A stretch of 64,000 bases of DNA from Kastovskya adunca ATA6-11-RM4. GTDB taxonomy: Bacteria > Cyanobacteriota > Cyanobacteriia > Cyanobacteriales > Coleofasciculaceae. A model generated the notes under the pieces. The model searched no databases and was not told the origin of the DNA. It saw only the letters and a list, made by a program, of their open reading frames with translations. Of the stretch, positions 1 through 8,231 are shown in pieces. How positions within the stretch are numbered: the stretch's first letter is position 1; each line of letters opens with the position of its first letter. The translations under genes were made by a program, and so were the position numbers. The DNA is taken from assembly GCA_019359445.1 (NCBI GenBank), contig JAHHHJ010000011.1, positions 1 through 64,000 on the forward strand. The letters run 5' to 3'.

Positions 1-2
1 AG

Positions 3-101
3 GGCTTTCTGACTCTTTTAGCTGATTTACTTAATGGTCTTCCACTTTCTTTGGGTCCTTTGTCTGCGACTACAACTGTGACTTTCTTCAACTCCGCTTG
101 A
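3..101 (+). CDS. possible 3' end of a gene cut by the window edge
   Basis: The frame beginning at base 3 is open for 32 codons and ends at TGA 99-101. The tail is hydrophobic and Ser/Thr-rich, ending TVTFFNSA. It could be the C-terminus of a gene that starts before the window. An open frame of this length can arise by chance, so this is only a possibility. Confidence 0.25.
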   Translation, partial: GFLTLLADLLNGLPLSLGPLSATTTVTFFNSA

Positions 102-126
102 TTGTAAAAAACCTACACCTGTGAGG

Positions 127-213
127 CTCCCCTGCTCCGCCGCTCCCCTGCACCTCTGCACCCCTGCTCCCCTGCTCCCCTACTCAGGACTCAGCACTCA
201 GCACTCAGGACTA
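127..213. repeat. low-complexity dispersed repeat (CTCCCCTGC and ACTCAGGACTC units)
   Basis: C-rich units such as CTCCCCTG and CACCCCTG are followed by reiterated ACTCAGGACTCAGCACTCAG units. The same ACTCAGGACTC word recurs near 13386 and, in diverged form, near 22970 and 23038, always between genes. The rest of 102-416 holds one HIP1-type GCGATCGC at 225-232 and the rplI leader; no gene is seen there. Confidence 0.6.
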
Positions 214-416
214 ACTTCTAGTTGCGATCGCTTAACAATTTTTCGTATTATGGAGTGTTCTAGCAAAACACCGGCTCAAATCCGAATGAGCGTGTTGTAG
301 ACCAGTATTGTCAGGGTCAGTTGTCAGAGACAACCGACGACAGACAAAAAACCTGGAGCTATCAACACCTCATTAAGAGGACTTGAGCACTAAAGTGATT
401 ACCCAAAATAAAGACG

Positions 417-875
417 ATGCCAAAACCCGTACAAATAGTTTTGAAGCAAGATATTAACAAGCTGGGCAGATCGGGAGATTTAGTTGAAGTCGCTCCTGGC
501 TATGCTCGCAACTACCTGATTCCTCAAGGATTGGGCGTCAGAGCCACGGCTGGCATTCTCAAGCAAGTAGAGCGTCGCCAAGAGAAAGAGCGGCAACGCT
601 TAATCGAAGAAAAGCAACAAGCTCAATCTCGCAAGACTGCCCTAGAAACCATCGGTCGCTTCGTAATCCGCAAGCAAGAGGGAGAAAACGAGGCAATTTT
701 TGGTACCGTAACGGCTGCTGATGTTGCTACTGCTATTCAGGAAGCCACAAACCAGGAAATAGACCGTCGGGGAATTAACCTACCCGATATCAACAAGCTC
801 GGTTTCTACAAGACGGAAATCAAGCTACACCCCGAAGTTACAGCGGTTGTTGAAGTCCAGGTTGCTCCCCTCTAG
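417..875 (+). CDS. rplI: 50S ribosomal protein L9
   Basis: This encodes L9 (152 residues), which binds 23S rRNA at the base of the L1 stalk and helps keep the reading frame. The N-terminal RNA-binding domain is clear: [21 protein letters not shown] followed shortly by [13 protein letters not shown], the L9 signature, within about residues 5-40. A long charged connecting helix (about 48-75) leads to the C-terminal domain. The length matches bacterial L9. The ATG at 417 gives the standard N-terminus. It lies upstream of dnaB on the same strand, an order common in bacteria, but a large palindrome at 927-1014 separates the two. Confidence 0.97.
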   Translation: MPKPVQIVLKQDINKLGRSGDLVEVAPGYARNYLIPQGLGVRATAGILKQVERRQEKERQRLIEEKQQAQSRKTALETIGRFVIRKQEGENEAIFGTVTAADVATAIQEATNQEIDRRGINLPDINKLGFYKTEIKLHPEVTAVVEVQVAPL

Positions 876-926
876 TACCATCCTGGGTAGCGGTAGAACC
901 TGAAAACTTGAGCCACTCTGTTGAGT

Positions 927-1014
927 ATTGACCAGCTTGGTTGGGTAAAGATTGGGCGTTGAGTGTTACCGAACCAGCGGTCACTCAACGCCTTAATTGA
1001 CTAAGCTGGTCAAT
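927..1014. repeat. 88-nt nested palindrome between rplI and dnaB
   Basis: The outer arms ATTGACCAGCTT (927-938) and AAGCTGGTCAAT (1003-1014) are perfect 12-bp complements. The inner arms GGCGTTGAGTG (955-965) and CACTCAACGCC (982-992) are perfect 11-bp complements. A third short pair, ACCG/CGGT, sits at 968-971 and 978-981. No U-run follows, so it is not a typical intrinsic terminator. It ends 12 nt before the TTG 1027 and 24 nt before the ATG 1039 of dnaB, so it could act as a leader structure or be a mobile palindromic repeat. Confidence 0.8.
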
Positions 1015-1038
1015 ATCTGCTAATCCTTGCCAAAGCTT

Positions 1039-2382
1039 ATGGTTCACCAAGTGCCCCTGCAAGTCTCTAGCAATCTGTTACCACCGCAAAATATTGATGC
1101 CGAGGAATCGATTCTCGGAGGTATTTTGTTAGACCCTGAAGCCATCGGTCGGATTGCTGACTTTCTGCGCCCGGAAGCGCTTTACATCCGCGCTCATCGA
1201 GACATTTATGAAGCGTCATTAGCACTCTTTCGTCAGGGTAAGCCTACAGACTTAATGAGTCTTACGACCTGGCTATACGACCACAATGAACTTGAAAAAG
1301 TGGGGGGTCAAAGTAAGTTAGCTCAGTTGGTAGACCGTACCGTTAGTGCGGTCAATATTGACCGCTACGCGACGCTGGTCATGGAAAAGTACCTGCGTCG
1401 TCAGCTCATTCAGGCAGGTAATGAAATTGTCCAGCTTGGGTACGACACCACACTCGAGCTAGAGTCCGTCCTTGACCAAGCGGAGCAGAAAATTTTTAAC
1501 CTGACGCAAACGCGTCGTCAGCAAGGTTTAATTCCTATCTCTGAAACCCTTATTCAAACTTTCCAGGAGATTGAAACCCGGCATGAAGGGGTCGCTTTGC
1601 CGGGGATTCCCTGTGACTTTTATGACCTGGATGCGATGACTGGCGGGTTCCAGCGTTCTGACGTGATTATTGTGGCGGGTAGACCCGCGATGGGCAAGAC
1701 CAGTTTTGCCATGGGAATTGCTCGCAAAATTGCCGATAAGCTACCCGTGGCAATTTTTAGCTTGGAGATGTCCAAAGAGCAACTAGTGCAGCGGATGCTT
1801 GCGAGTGAGGCAGGGATTGAAAGTAACTATTTGCGGACGGGGCGGATTAGCCAAAACCAGTGGGAACCTTTAAGTCATGCCCTGGGTACGTTATCAGAGT
1901 TACCAATTTTCATTGATGATACTGCCAACCAGACGGTGATGCAGATGCGATCGCTAGCACGGCGTCTGCAAGCCGAACAGGGTGGATTGGGCTTGATTTT
2001 AATTGACTACTTACAACTGATGGAGGGCAGTGGCAGTGATAATCGAGTGCAGGAGTTGTCGAAAATTACCCGTAGCCTCAAAGGATTAGCACGGGAACTG
2101 AATGTTCCGATTATTGCTCTGTCTCAGCTCAGTCGGGGCGTTGAAGCCCGCACCAATAAGCGTCCCATGATGTCTGATTTACGCGAAAGCGGTTCGATTG
2201 AGCAAGATAGCGATTTGGTGATCATGCTTTACCGGGACGAGTACTATAATCCCGATACACCAGACCGGGGCATTGCCGAGGTGATTATTACCAAACATCG
2301 CAATGGCCCCACAGGGGTCTTGAAGCTACTATTTGACCCCCAATTTACTCGCTTCCGCAACTTAGCCTCTCCCAATCGCTAA
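1039..2382 (+). CDS. dnaB: replicative DNA helicase DnaB
   Basis: The 447-residue product is the hexameric 5'-3' helicase that unwinds DNA at the replication fork and recruits primase. The N-terminal domain starts at PPQNIDAEESILGGILLDPEAIGRI. The RecA-like motor follows: Walker A GRPAMGKTSFA near residue 215, Walker B LILIDYLQLM, the H3-type motif IIALSQLSRGVE, and DLRESGSIEQDSD near the end. The C-terminus IITKHRNGPTG is standard. Many cyanobacterial dnaB genes carry an intein; this one is uninterrupted. A TTG at 1027 would add four residues; I prefer the ATG at 1039. There is no strong Shine-Dalgarno sequence, and the palindrome at 927-1014 lies just upstream. Confidence 0.96.
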   Translation: MVHQVPLQVSSNLLPPQNIDAEESILGGILLDPEAIGRIADFLRPEALYIRAHRDIYEASLALFRQGKPTDLMSLTTWLYDHNELEKVGGQSKLAQLVDRTVSAVNIDRYATLVMEKYLRRQLIQAGNEIVQLGYDTTLELESVLDQAEQKIFNLTQTRRQQGLIPISETLIQTFQEIETRHEGVALPGIPCDFYDLDAMTGGFQRSDVIIVAGRPAMGKTSFAMGIARKIADKLPVAIFSLEMSKEQLVQRMLASEAGIESNYLRTGRISQNQWEPLSHALGTLSELPIFIDDTANQTVMQMRSLARRLQAEQGGLGLILIDYLQLMEGSGSDNRVQELSKITRSLKGLARELNVPIIALSQLSRGVEARTNKRPMMSDLRESGSIEQDSDLVIMLYRDEYYNPDTPDRGIAEVIITKHRNGPTGVLKLLFDPQFTRFRNLASPNR

Positions 2383-2416
2383 AGTTGCATTTTGCATCAA
2401 GAGTCGCTTCGCTTCA

Positions 2417-2447
2417 GATCCCCGACTTCTCTAAGAAGTCGGGGATC
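2417..2447. terminator. 31-nt hairpin repeat, possible bidirectional terminator (copy 1)
   Basis: GATCCCCGACTTCT (2417-2430), a CTA loop and AGAAGTCGGGGATC (2434-2447) form a perfect 14-bp stem. It sits between the convergent dnaB and FKBP genes, where a two-way terminator would fit, but there is no T-run. A copy with one changed base is at 21492-21522, so this is a dispersed repeat. Confidence 0.65.
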
Positions 2448-2561
2448 TCGCCTTCTCTGTTGAGCAATGACTCAACAGCCCCCTGCGGAATGTGGGTTAA
2501 AAGCAATGGGGACAGGCAAAATAGCCCATCCCCATAAGAGTTTGGTCACTCTGCCTAACTT

Positions 2562-3104
2562 TTAGCTAACTTTTAACAGTTCCACATCAAAAAGCAGCGT
2601 GGCGTTGGGAGGAATCACTCCACCTGCACCACGGGCACCATAGCCCAACTCAGGGGGGATAATGAGCTGGCGGCGTCCACCGACTTTCATCGTGCTGAGT
2701 CCTTCATCCCAACCCTTGATCACTTGTCCCGTCCCAATCTTGAAGGAAAAGGGGCTATTGCGATCGCGGGAACTATCAAATTTTGTGCCATTCTCTAATG
2801 TGCCTGTGTAGTGAACGACAACCGTTTGACCTTTTTTGGGAGTTGCACCACTACCTTCTGTTAGTTCAACATACTTCAAACCTGAGGGTGTGGTTACAAC
2901 CTCTTCACTGTTGGGATTTGTTTCCATTGCTATTAATTTTGTTGTATCAACTGGATTAATTGTTGCCGCATCTGAAGCTACTATGCTTTGAGTTGGAGTC
3001 ACTTCATCTGCCAGGGCGGGTTTTTGTCCGCCAGTTAGTTGAGCAAATACCAGCAATAATCCACAAGCCAGCATGACTCCTAAACTAATTAATATTTCTC
3101 TCAA
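2562..3104 (-). CDS. FKBP-type peptidyl-prolyl cis-trans isomerase, exported or membrane-anchored
   Basis: The 180-residue protein should speed cis-trans isomerisation of X-Pro bonds in exported or lumenal proteins. Residues 1-33 form a hydrophobic export or anchor segment ending QKPALADE. After a low-complexity linker, the FKBP domain (about 72-180) shows [53 protein letters not shown] and the C-terminal [14 protein letters not shown]; the aromatic and Asp residues lining the FKBP pocket are present. It follows the phasin-like gene with a 24-nt gap, so the two are probably co-transcribed. The target protein cannot be read from the sequence. Confidence 0.93.
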   Translation of the reverse strand: MREILISLGVMLACGLLLVFAQLTGGQKPALADEVTPTQSIVASDAATINPVDTTKLIAMETNPNSEEVVTTPSGLKYVELTEGSGATPKKGQTVVVHYTGTLENGTKFDSSRDRNSPFSFKIGTGQVIKGWDEGLSTMKVGGRRQLIIPPELGYGARGAGGVIPPNATLLFDVELLKVS

Positions 3105-3128
3105 AACTATTCCTCCGAGTAATCAGCC

Positions 3129-3455
3129 TCAGCGCCAGAGCTTATTTTCCAAATCGCGTATCTGACGCTCTAAACGGTCAATGCGACCGCGTAATTCGTC
3201 CATTTCCGCTTGGCGAGGGACGCCTAAATCCTGCAACATATTACGCATCTGCCGTTCCATCTGCGTCTCAAGGTTCCCTTGTTCGGACTTGAGCTGCTGC
3301 ATCATGTCATCGACGAATCCTTTGGCTTGTTCAGGATTAATTTTACCTTCCCTCACCCATTCGTCACTCACCTCACGCATTTTCTCTGCGGCCATTGATG
3401 TCGTACCAATCCCAAGCATCAATATTTGTCTAAGCCAGTTGCTATTATTGTCCAT
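3129..3455 (-). CDS. phasin-like coiled-coil small protein
   Basis: This 108-residue protein has an amphipathic N-terminal half (LRQILMLGIGTTSMAAEKM, then a charged helix with INPEQAKGFVDDMMQQL) and a heptad-patterned C-terminal coiled coil (RGRIDRLERQIRDLENKL). That layout matches the short proteins annotated in cyanobacteria as phasin family or polyhydroxyalkanoate granule-associated, which coat granules or act as small scaffolds. No PHA synthase gene is in the window, so a granule role is family knowledge only. It lies 24 nt upstream of the FKBP gene on the same strand. Confidence 0.75.
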   Translation of the reverse strand: MDNNSNWLRQILMLGIGTTSMAAEKMREVSDEWVREGKINPEQAKGFVDDMMQQLKSEQGNLETQMERQMRNMLQDLGVPRQAEMDELRGRIDRLERQIRDLENKLWR

Positions 3456-3671
3456 GCTATTTTCCTGTCATCAGTGCAATCAAATGGGCGGCTTGGAGGT
3501 AACCTATTGCCAAGAATGCACAAACTAAACTTCTTTCCCAGCCTCCAGTTCTATTCTGTGATATCTTCGCAACACCTGCCGCAAACTGATCGACATCGCT
3601 CATTTCATAGGCGATCGCGCTTCGGCTTCAATCCTTTAGGCAGAACCCTCAAAAGCGAAGAGTTGCGTAAC

Positions 3672-3974
3672 ATGGTTATTGAGTGGCTCAAGATCAGAGT
3701 GTCTCCAGAACTTCGGGAAAAATATATCCAAACCGATGCCGCTATCTGGACAGCGATGCTTGCCAGATATCCAGGTTTTTTAGGAAAAGAAGTCTGGATT
3801 AATCCGGAAGCTCCAGAAGAGATTGTTTTGGTGATTATGTGGGAAACCCGCGAACACTGGAAAGCAGTTCCCCCAGAACCGCTCGAACAAACAGAGCAAC
3901 AATTTAATCAAGCCTTCGGCGAACCCCAGGAAATTATTGAGGCTACCGAGTATCAAGTGCGAAAATTTCCTTGA
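3672..3974 (+). CDS. TIGR03792-type small conserved cyanobacterial protein
   Basis: From the ATG at 3672 the product is 100 residues: MVIEWLKIRVSPELREKY, then AIWTAMLARYPGFLGKEVWIN, a strand IVLVIMWETREHWK, and FGEPQEIIEATEYQVRKF. This is the pattern of the TIGR03792 family, a small ferredoxin-like fold related to antibiotic-biosynthesis monooxygenase domains, with no proven function. The frame is open upstream to 3426, but those 82 codons overlap the start of the opposite gene and look non-coding, so the shorter start is chosen. Confidence 0.8.
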   Translation: MVIEWLKIRVSPELREKYIQTDAAIWTAMLARYPGFLGKEVWINPEAPEEIVLVIMWETREHWKAVPPEPLEQTEQQFNQAFGEPQEIIEATEYQVRKFP

Positions 3975-4060
3975 ACTCCCTTCGGGCTAAAGCCAGATCG
4001 CTCCCCTGGGTAGGACACCCAACAGACGCCCTCTAAACTGCACGAGATCTGTTACCACCC

Positions 4061-4414
4061 ATGCTGAATTGTCCCCATTGTCAACAACCTATCGACAAAA
4101 GAGCGATCGCTTGTCCTCATTGCGGGACAACTCTCAAAGCCTACGGTCATCCCGGTATCCCCTTGCACCAAGCCTCTGAGGGGTATTTGTGCGACACCTG
4201 CACCTATCACGCCGATGATACCTGCAACTTTCCCCAACGTCCCTACGCCAAAGAATGCACCCTTTACAACAACCTCTCTAAGCAGCAACTAGAAGCCACC
4301 CCAGCCTACAAGATCCCCTGGACGCGCTCGATTCGGCTGTGGTGTCAGCGTCACAGAGGAATGCTACTTCTAATCGCGATCGCGGCAGTCAGTATCCTAC
4401 TAGTAGTCTTTTAG
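4061..4414 (+). CDS. zinc-ribbon protein with one C-terminal membrane segment
   Basis: The 117-residue protein starts with a zinc ribbon: CPHC at residues 4-7 and CPHC at 18-21. A second Cys/His-rich part follows (YLCDTCTYHADDTCNFP, then KECTLY), typical of a cyanobacterial family of unknown function. A single hydrophobic helix, MLLLIAIAAVSILLVVF, ends the chain, so it is probably a tail-anchored membrane protein with the metal site in the cytosol. It converges on nblS with a 13-nt gap. No specific role can be assigned. Confidence 0.8.
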   Translation: MLNCPHCQQPIDKRAIACPHCGTTLKAYGHPGIPLHQASEGYLCDTCTYHADDTCNFPQRPYAKECTLYNNLSKQQLEATPAYKIPWTRSIRLWCQRHRGMLLLIAIAAVSILLVVF

Positions 4415-4427
4415 TCAGCATTACCAC

Positions 4428-6446
4428 CTAAAGCACGCTGGCTGGTGTTGAACTCCCTTGCGTCACAATCAACGGGTCTTCTAGGGGTGATTGTTCAATC
4501 ACACGTTTTTCTTCTTGATACACATCCAAATCAAACCAGAAGGTTGTACCCACGCCAACTTCGCTCACGAGATGTACTTGACTGTGGTGCTTCTCTATAA
4601 TATTTCTCACAATCGAAAGCCCTAACCCGGTGCCTTCTAACGTGTGTACCCGGTTTTCAACTCGGAAGAAGCGGTCAAAAATTGCCTGTTGGTCTTCTAA
4701 ATCGATGCCAATTCCTGTATCAGAGATTTCCACCCGTACCTGTCTAGAGGGATAAGGTGTCACTGAAGTATGGGAGTCTTCTGGTATCTTCTCCGGGCTA
4801 TTATCTGCGAGCAGATAAGCGCGAATCATCACTTGTCCCCCCGATTTAGTAAATTTCAGCCCATTGCCAACTAAATTGGCAAAAACTTGTAGCAGCAAGT
4901 CGTAATGACCAACCACAGGGGGCAAATTGGGAGCAATATCTTGTCTGAGTTCGATACCTTTGTCTTTAGCGTTGAGCTGATAGGTGCGGAGAGTTTGCTC
5001 GATCGGTTGATCCAACTCTACAGGCTCAAAGTGATAAATTCGACAAGACTCCAGTCGGGATAAATCGAGAACATCGTTAACCAAACGAGTCAAACGGTCA
5101 GTTTCATGATTAGCCGTATCGAGAAACTCCCGACGTTCGTTTTCTGTCAGGTCTTCACCGTATTCGTGGAGGGTTTCGATGAATGACTTGATGTTAAACA
5201 GGGGAGTTCGCAATTCGTGGGAGACATTGCTAATAAACTGACTTTTTGCCTCATTGAGTTCTACTTCACGGGTAATATCCTGCACCGTCATCGCAATTCC
5301 CTTAATGCTCTCCCGGTACTGGTCAAGAACCTTAGTCAGGAGAATGCGGACAGTACGATTGGTTGTTTGAGTGAGAGTAATGCGGAATTCATTCCCTTCG
5401 CGCTCAGCGGTAGTGTTATCTTCCACAATTTGATACAACGGTCGGGTTAATTCTGCCGTCACCGAAGCAGGTAGATGATGTAAGAGATTTTCTCCAACGA
5501 CCTCAATATTTTCCCATCCAAAGATCCGTCGAGCGGTTGGGTTGACTAAAACTAATTGGAAACTCGTATCCATTAACACTGCACCATCGGCAATGGTGGA
5601 CACCAATGTCTCTAGCTTGGCTTTCTCCGCCGTTAATTCTTCAATGTTTTGCTCCTCGTAGCGCTCTAAGCGCTCCGCCATGTCATTGAAGCTAGAAATT
5701 AGTTCTCCTAATTCACCACCTTGAGGCAAGTCAACTCGTTGCTTAAAGTTACCTGCGGCAATGTTTTTCACCCCAACCAACAATTCTTTAATCGGTCTTG
5801 TGATGGTTAGGGCATTGATTACTGCCCCTAAAATCACCATGACCCAGATCGAGATAAAAACAGCGATCGTTACGTCCCGTGTCAGGTTTGAGGACGCCAC
5901 AACGGTTGGATTCGGATTAATTCCGATCGCTAAAACTCCTAAGTTATTCCCCTCGTGGCTCAGAGGAACAAAGACATCTGTTACCTCGCCATCTGGGGTT
6001 ATGTGCTGGCGCACTAGGGGCAACTCTGAATGTTCTGCGTAGTTGTCCGGTAGCTGAATCCGGCGCTGAATTGTTAGGGAGTTTTTTACCTCTGATTCTG
6101 AAAAGGGAATCCCGAAGAAAATTTTGCCCGTCTCGTCAGCGTAGAGCATATAGCGCACGCTGGAGGTACTGCTATAAAAACGTTGAGAGAAACGCGCTAC
6201 CTCTGTGAGATTGTTTTCCGCAATCTGAGGGGCAACATTGGCAGCGAGCAATAGGCCCAAATCTCGACCGAAGCGTGTGTCGTTAAGGCGGGCATCTTGT
6301 TGGATTGTATTGACAGCCCAAAAGGTCAGACCGCTCATGCTCAAAGAGACGATCAAAGTCGCCGCCGCCATCAACCGCGTCTGAAGTGTAAACTCAGACC
6401 ACCAATTGGCAAAGATCTCTCGAATGTATTTCAATAGAGCCAACAA
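4428..6446 (-). CDS. nblS: sensor histidine kinase NblS (Hik33/DspA)
   Basis: This 672-residue membrane kinase matches NblS/Hik33, the conserved cyanobacterial kinase controlling responses to high light, nutrient stress, cold and oxidative stress. Visible parts in order: a first membrane helix (about 24-47), a periplasmic sensor region (about 48-190), a second membrane helix (VFISIWVMVILGAVINAL), a HAMP linker (TRPIKELLVGVKNIAAGNF), a coiled coil, a PAS domain (about 285-395), the dimerisation box FISNVSHELRTPLFNIKSF with His410 as phosphoacceptor, and an ATPase domain with NLVGNGLKFTKSGG, EISDTGIGID and GTGLGLSIVRNI. The length and the whole-protein layout support orthology. Its partner regulators (RpaB/NblR type) are not in the window. 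Confidence 0.95.
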   Translation of the reverse strand: MLALLKYIREIFANWWSEFTLQTRLMAAATLIVSLSMSGLTFWAVNTIQQDARLNDTRFGRDLGLLLAANVAPQIAENNLTEVARFSQRFYSSTSSVRYMLYADETGKIFFGIPFSESEVKNSLTIQRRIQLPDNYAEHSELPLVRQHITPDGEVTDVFVPLSHEGNNLGVLAIGINPNPTVVASSNLTRDVTIAVFISIWVMVILGAVINALTITRPIKELLVGVKNIAAGNFKQRVDLPQGGELGELISSFNDMAERLERYEEQNIEELTAEKAKLETLVSTIADGAVLMDTSFQLVLVNPTARRIFGWENIEVVGENLLHHLPASVTAELTRPLYQIVEDNTTAEREGNEFRITLTQTTNRTVRILLTKVLDQYRESIKGIAMTVQDITREVELNEAKSQFISNVSHELRTPLFNIKSFIETLHEYGEDLTENERREFLDTANHETDRLTRLVNDVLDLSRLESCRIYHFEPVELDQPIEQTLRTYQLNAKDKGIELRQDIAPNLPPVVGHYDLLLQVFANLVGNGLKFTKSGGQVMIRAYLLADNSPEKIPEDSHTSVTPYPSRQVRVEISDTGIGIDLEDQQAIFDRFFRVENRVHTLEGTGLGLSIVRNIIEKHHSQVHLVSEVGVGTTFWFDLDVYQEEKRVIEQSPLEDPLIVTQGSSTPASVL

Positions 6447-6596
6447 GGAAAATCTCCACCACTCACGGTGAAAACTACAGAATTACTCCAAAAGGTAGCT
6501 GTTTTTCTAGGAAAAATTAACCCCTTTTGTGTCTACTAATTATAGCGGTTGCAAAGCTGGTTTCGATTGACTGTACTCATTCTGTGAGGTGCTACC

Positions 6597-6779
6597 TTAG
6601 CCAAACTTGGCTTTGGCTTGTTCGTACACCTCCAGGGTGATTGTTGTTGCCCCTGACTCGCGTACCATTTGCTCGATCTTGCGTCGGGCCGCCGGACGAA
6701 CAAAGAAAGGAATCTCTTTGAGCTTGGCTTCTGCTTCGGGTGTCCAAGATACAGCATCGGATGGATTAGACTCTGTCAT
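6597..6779 (-). CDS. stand-alone PCP_red-domain protein
   Basis: The 60-residue product (from the ATG at 6779) contains VSWTPEAEAKLKEIPFFVRPAARRKIEQMVRE, then ITLEVYEQAKAKFG. This is the small PCP_red domain normally found at the C-terminus of ChlB, the light-independent protochlorophyllide reductase subunit. Short free-standing copies are widespread in cyanobacteria. The function of the isolated domain is not known to me; a link to tetrapyrroles is suggested by the family only. An upstream start at 6803 is possible. It lies 150 nt upstream of nblS on the same strand. Confidence 0.8.
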   Translation of the reverse strand: MTESNPSDAVSWTPEAEAKLKEIPFFVRPAARRKIEQMVRESGATTITLEVYEQAKAKFG

Positions 6780-6851
6780 CGTTTTTTGGCTCCTCGTAAC
6801 CACTTCTGTATTGTATAGGCTACAGATCTGGCTCCTAGCCCTGACTTCTAT

Positions 6852-7283
6852 CTAAGCGCGATCGCCAACTTCTGCCAACTCTCGCCCCCCAAAAATCGCT
6901 TCGGAATGACGATAGAACTTGAACTCCATCAAGTTATAAAACGGGTCTTGCAAGAAAAAGGTGCGATGTTCAGTCAGTTGACCGGAAAATCGTAGCTTTG
7001 GCTCTTGGTAGAAGGTGAGCTGTTTTTGTTTGACCCGTTCTAGTAAAGCTTCCCAATCGCTTTCGGCGGTGAACACCAGCCCAAAATGTCGCGGGTAGAT
7101 TCCGCGTTGTGGCGTCAGGGGTTCTGGGGTGAGGTGCGCCACAAGCTGATGCCCGTAGAGGTTTAAAATTACGGCATGACGAGACTCGCGCCCTACTTGG
7201 CAGCCTAGTACCTCAGCGTAATATTCTCTGGTTTTTTGAATATCGCTAACCGGAAAGGCGAGATGAAATATAACGGGATTCAT
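6852..7283 (-). CDS. VOC (glyoxalase/dioxygenase fold) family protein
   Basis: The 143-residue protein starts at MNPVIFHLAFPVSDIQKTREYY, the normal first strand and helix of a VOC module, and continues with FGLVFTAESDWEALLER, FFLQDPFYNLMEFKFY and a short tail. Candidate metal ligands are the N-terminal His (FHLAF), a middle His (RHFGLVF) and the Glu of NLMEFK. Such proteins include glyoxalase I, ring-cleaving dioxygenases and resistance proteins; the substrate cannot be read. The frame is open to 7319, but the ATG at 7283 fits the family start. Confidence 0.85.
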   Translation of the reverse strand: MNPVIFHLAFPVSDIQKTREYYAEVLGCQVGRESRHAVILNLYGHQLVAHLTPEPLTPQRGIYPRHFGLVFTAESDWEALLERVKQKQLTFYQEPKLRFSGQLTEHRTFFLQDPFYNLMEFKFYRHSEAIFGGRELAEVGDRA

Positions 7284-7368
7284 CACTAATTTAGTTAAAG
7301 GTTGTACAAGGGAAGTCAACTTTCAAATGATATTCTCTACGAATCTAGCTCTTCCCTAATTTTTAATC

Positions 7369-8139
7369 ATGCTGTCTACTATTAATGCCTTAAATCCCTG
7401 GATAGTTGCTGTGGGATTGAATACGGTTTTAGCCCTGATTGCCTGGACTAGTCCCAAAAAGTTACTCACGCCAGAGGGATTACTTCACGCGTGGGGGTTG
7501 GGTATTGTCATCTGGGGAACTTTAGGCTGGCGGGGCTACCTAGTGGTACTGTTTTACTTTTTGGTAGGGTCGGCTGTCACCCGCATCGGGATGAAGCAAA
7601 AGGAAGATCAAGGAATTGCCGAGAAGCGATCGGGGGCGAGGGGGCCGGAAAATGTTTGGGGTTCGGCACTCACCGGGGCAATCTGTGCCCTAGCGATGCT
7701 AGTTGTTGCCCCAATTTATCAACCCTTTTTATTGTTGGGTTATGTCGCTAGCTTTTCTACCAAGCTGTCAGATACCTGTGCTAGTGAGGTGGGCAAAGCT
7801 TACGGTAGGCGCACGTTCCTGATTACGACCTTACAGCCTGTAGCGCGGGGAACTGAAGGAGCGGTGAGTTTAGAAGGGACACTTGCCGGGATCATTGGTT
7901 CGGTGGCGATCGCGTTCGTTGCTTGGGGGGTTGGTGTAATTGACTTACTAGGGGTAGTATTTTGTGCGATCGCGGCATTTATTGCTACCAACTTAGAAAG
8001 TGTGATTGGGGCAACGCTGCAAGTAAAGTATGACTGGATGACCAATGAATTGGTGAATTTCTTCAACACTCTGATTGGGGCGGTCGTTGCCATTGTTTTG
8101 CTTCTAGCATGGCAGGGGTTAAATCTGGGTGCGGGTTAG
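7369..8139 (+). CDS. DUF92 / TIGR00297 membrane protein, VTE6-like phytyl-phosphate kinase
   Basis: This 256-residue polytopic membrane protein has about six hydrophobic segments and the DUF92 hallmarks KRSGARGPENVWGSA and SFSTKLSDTCASEVGKAYG. The plant member VTE6 is a phytyl-phosphate kinase that returns phytol from chlorophyll turnover to phytyl diphosphate for tocopherol synthesis, and cyanobacterial DUF92 proteins are considered orthologous. The catalytic role here is inferred from the family. It is transcribed divergently from the VOC gene, with an 85-nt gap between the starts. Confidence 0.85.
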   Translation: MLSTINALNPWIVAVGLNTVLALIAWTSPKKLLTPEGLLHAWGLGIVIWGTLGWRGYLVVLFYFLVGSAVTRIGMKQKEDQGIAEKRSGARGPENVWGSALTGAICALAMLVVAPIYQPFLLLGYVASFSTKLSDTCASEVGKAYGRRTFLITTLQPVARGTEGAVSLEGTLAGIIGSVAIAFVAWGVGVIDLLGVVFCAIAAFIATNLESVIGATLQVKYDWMTNELVNFFNTLIGAVVAIVLLLAWQGLNLGAG

Positions 8140-8231
8140 GGTGTGTTAACCAATTTGTCAGGATAGGGGATTTAAAAACCCCACGCGACGCCAAGATCAA
8201 GAGAAAAAGAGTAGTTACCTAACTAAAAAAG

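Noticed and set aside
1039-2382. Intein in dnaB
   Set aside because: The motor motifs are continuous and the length is normal, so no intein is present.
3426-3671. Extended N-terminus of the TIGR03792-type protein
   Set aside because: These 82 codons overlap the opposite gene start and have no family features; the ATG at 3672 matches the family start.
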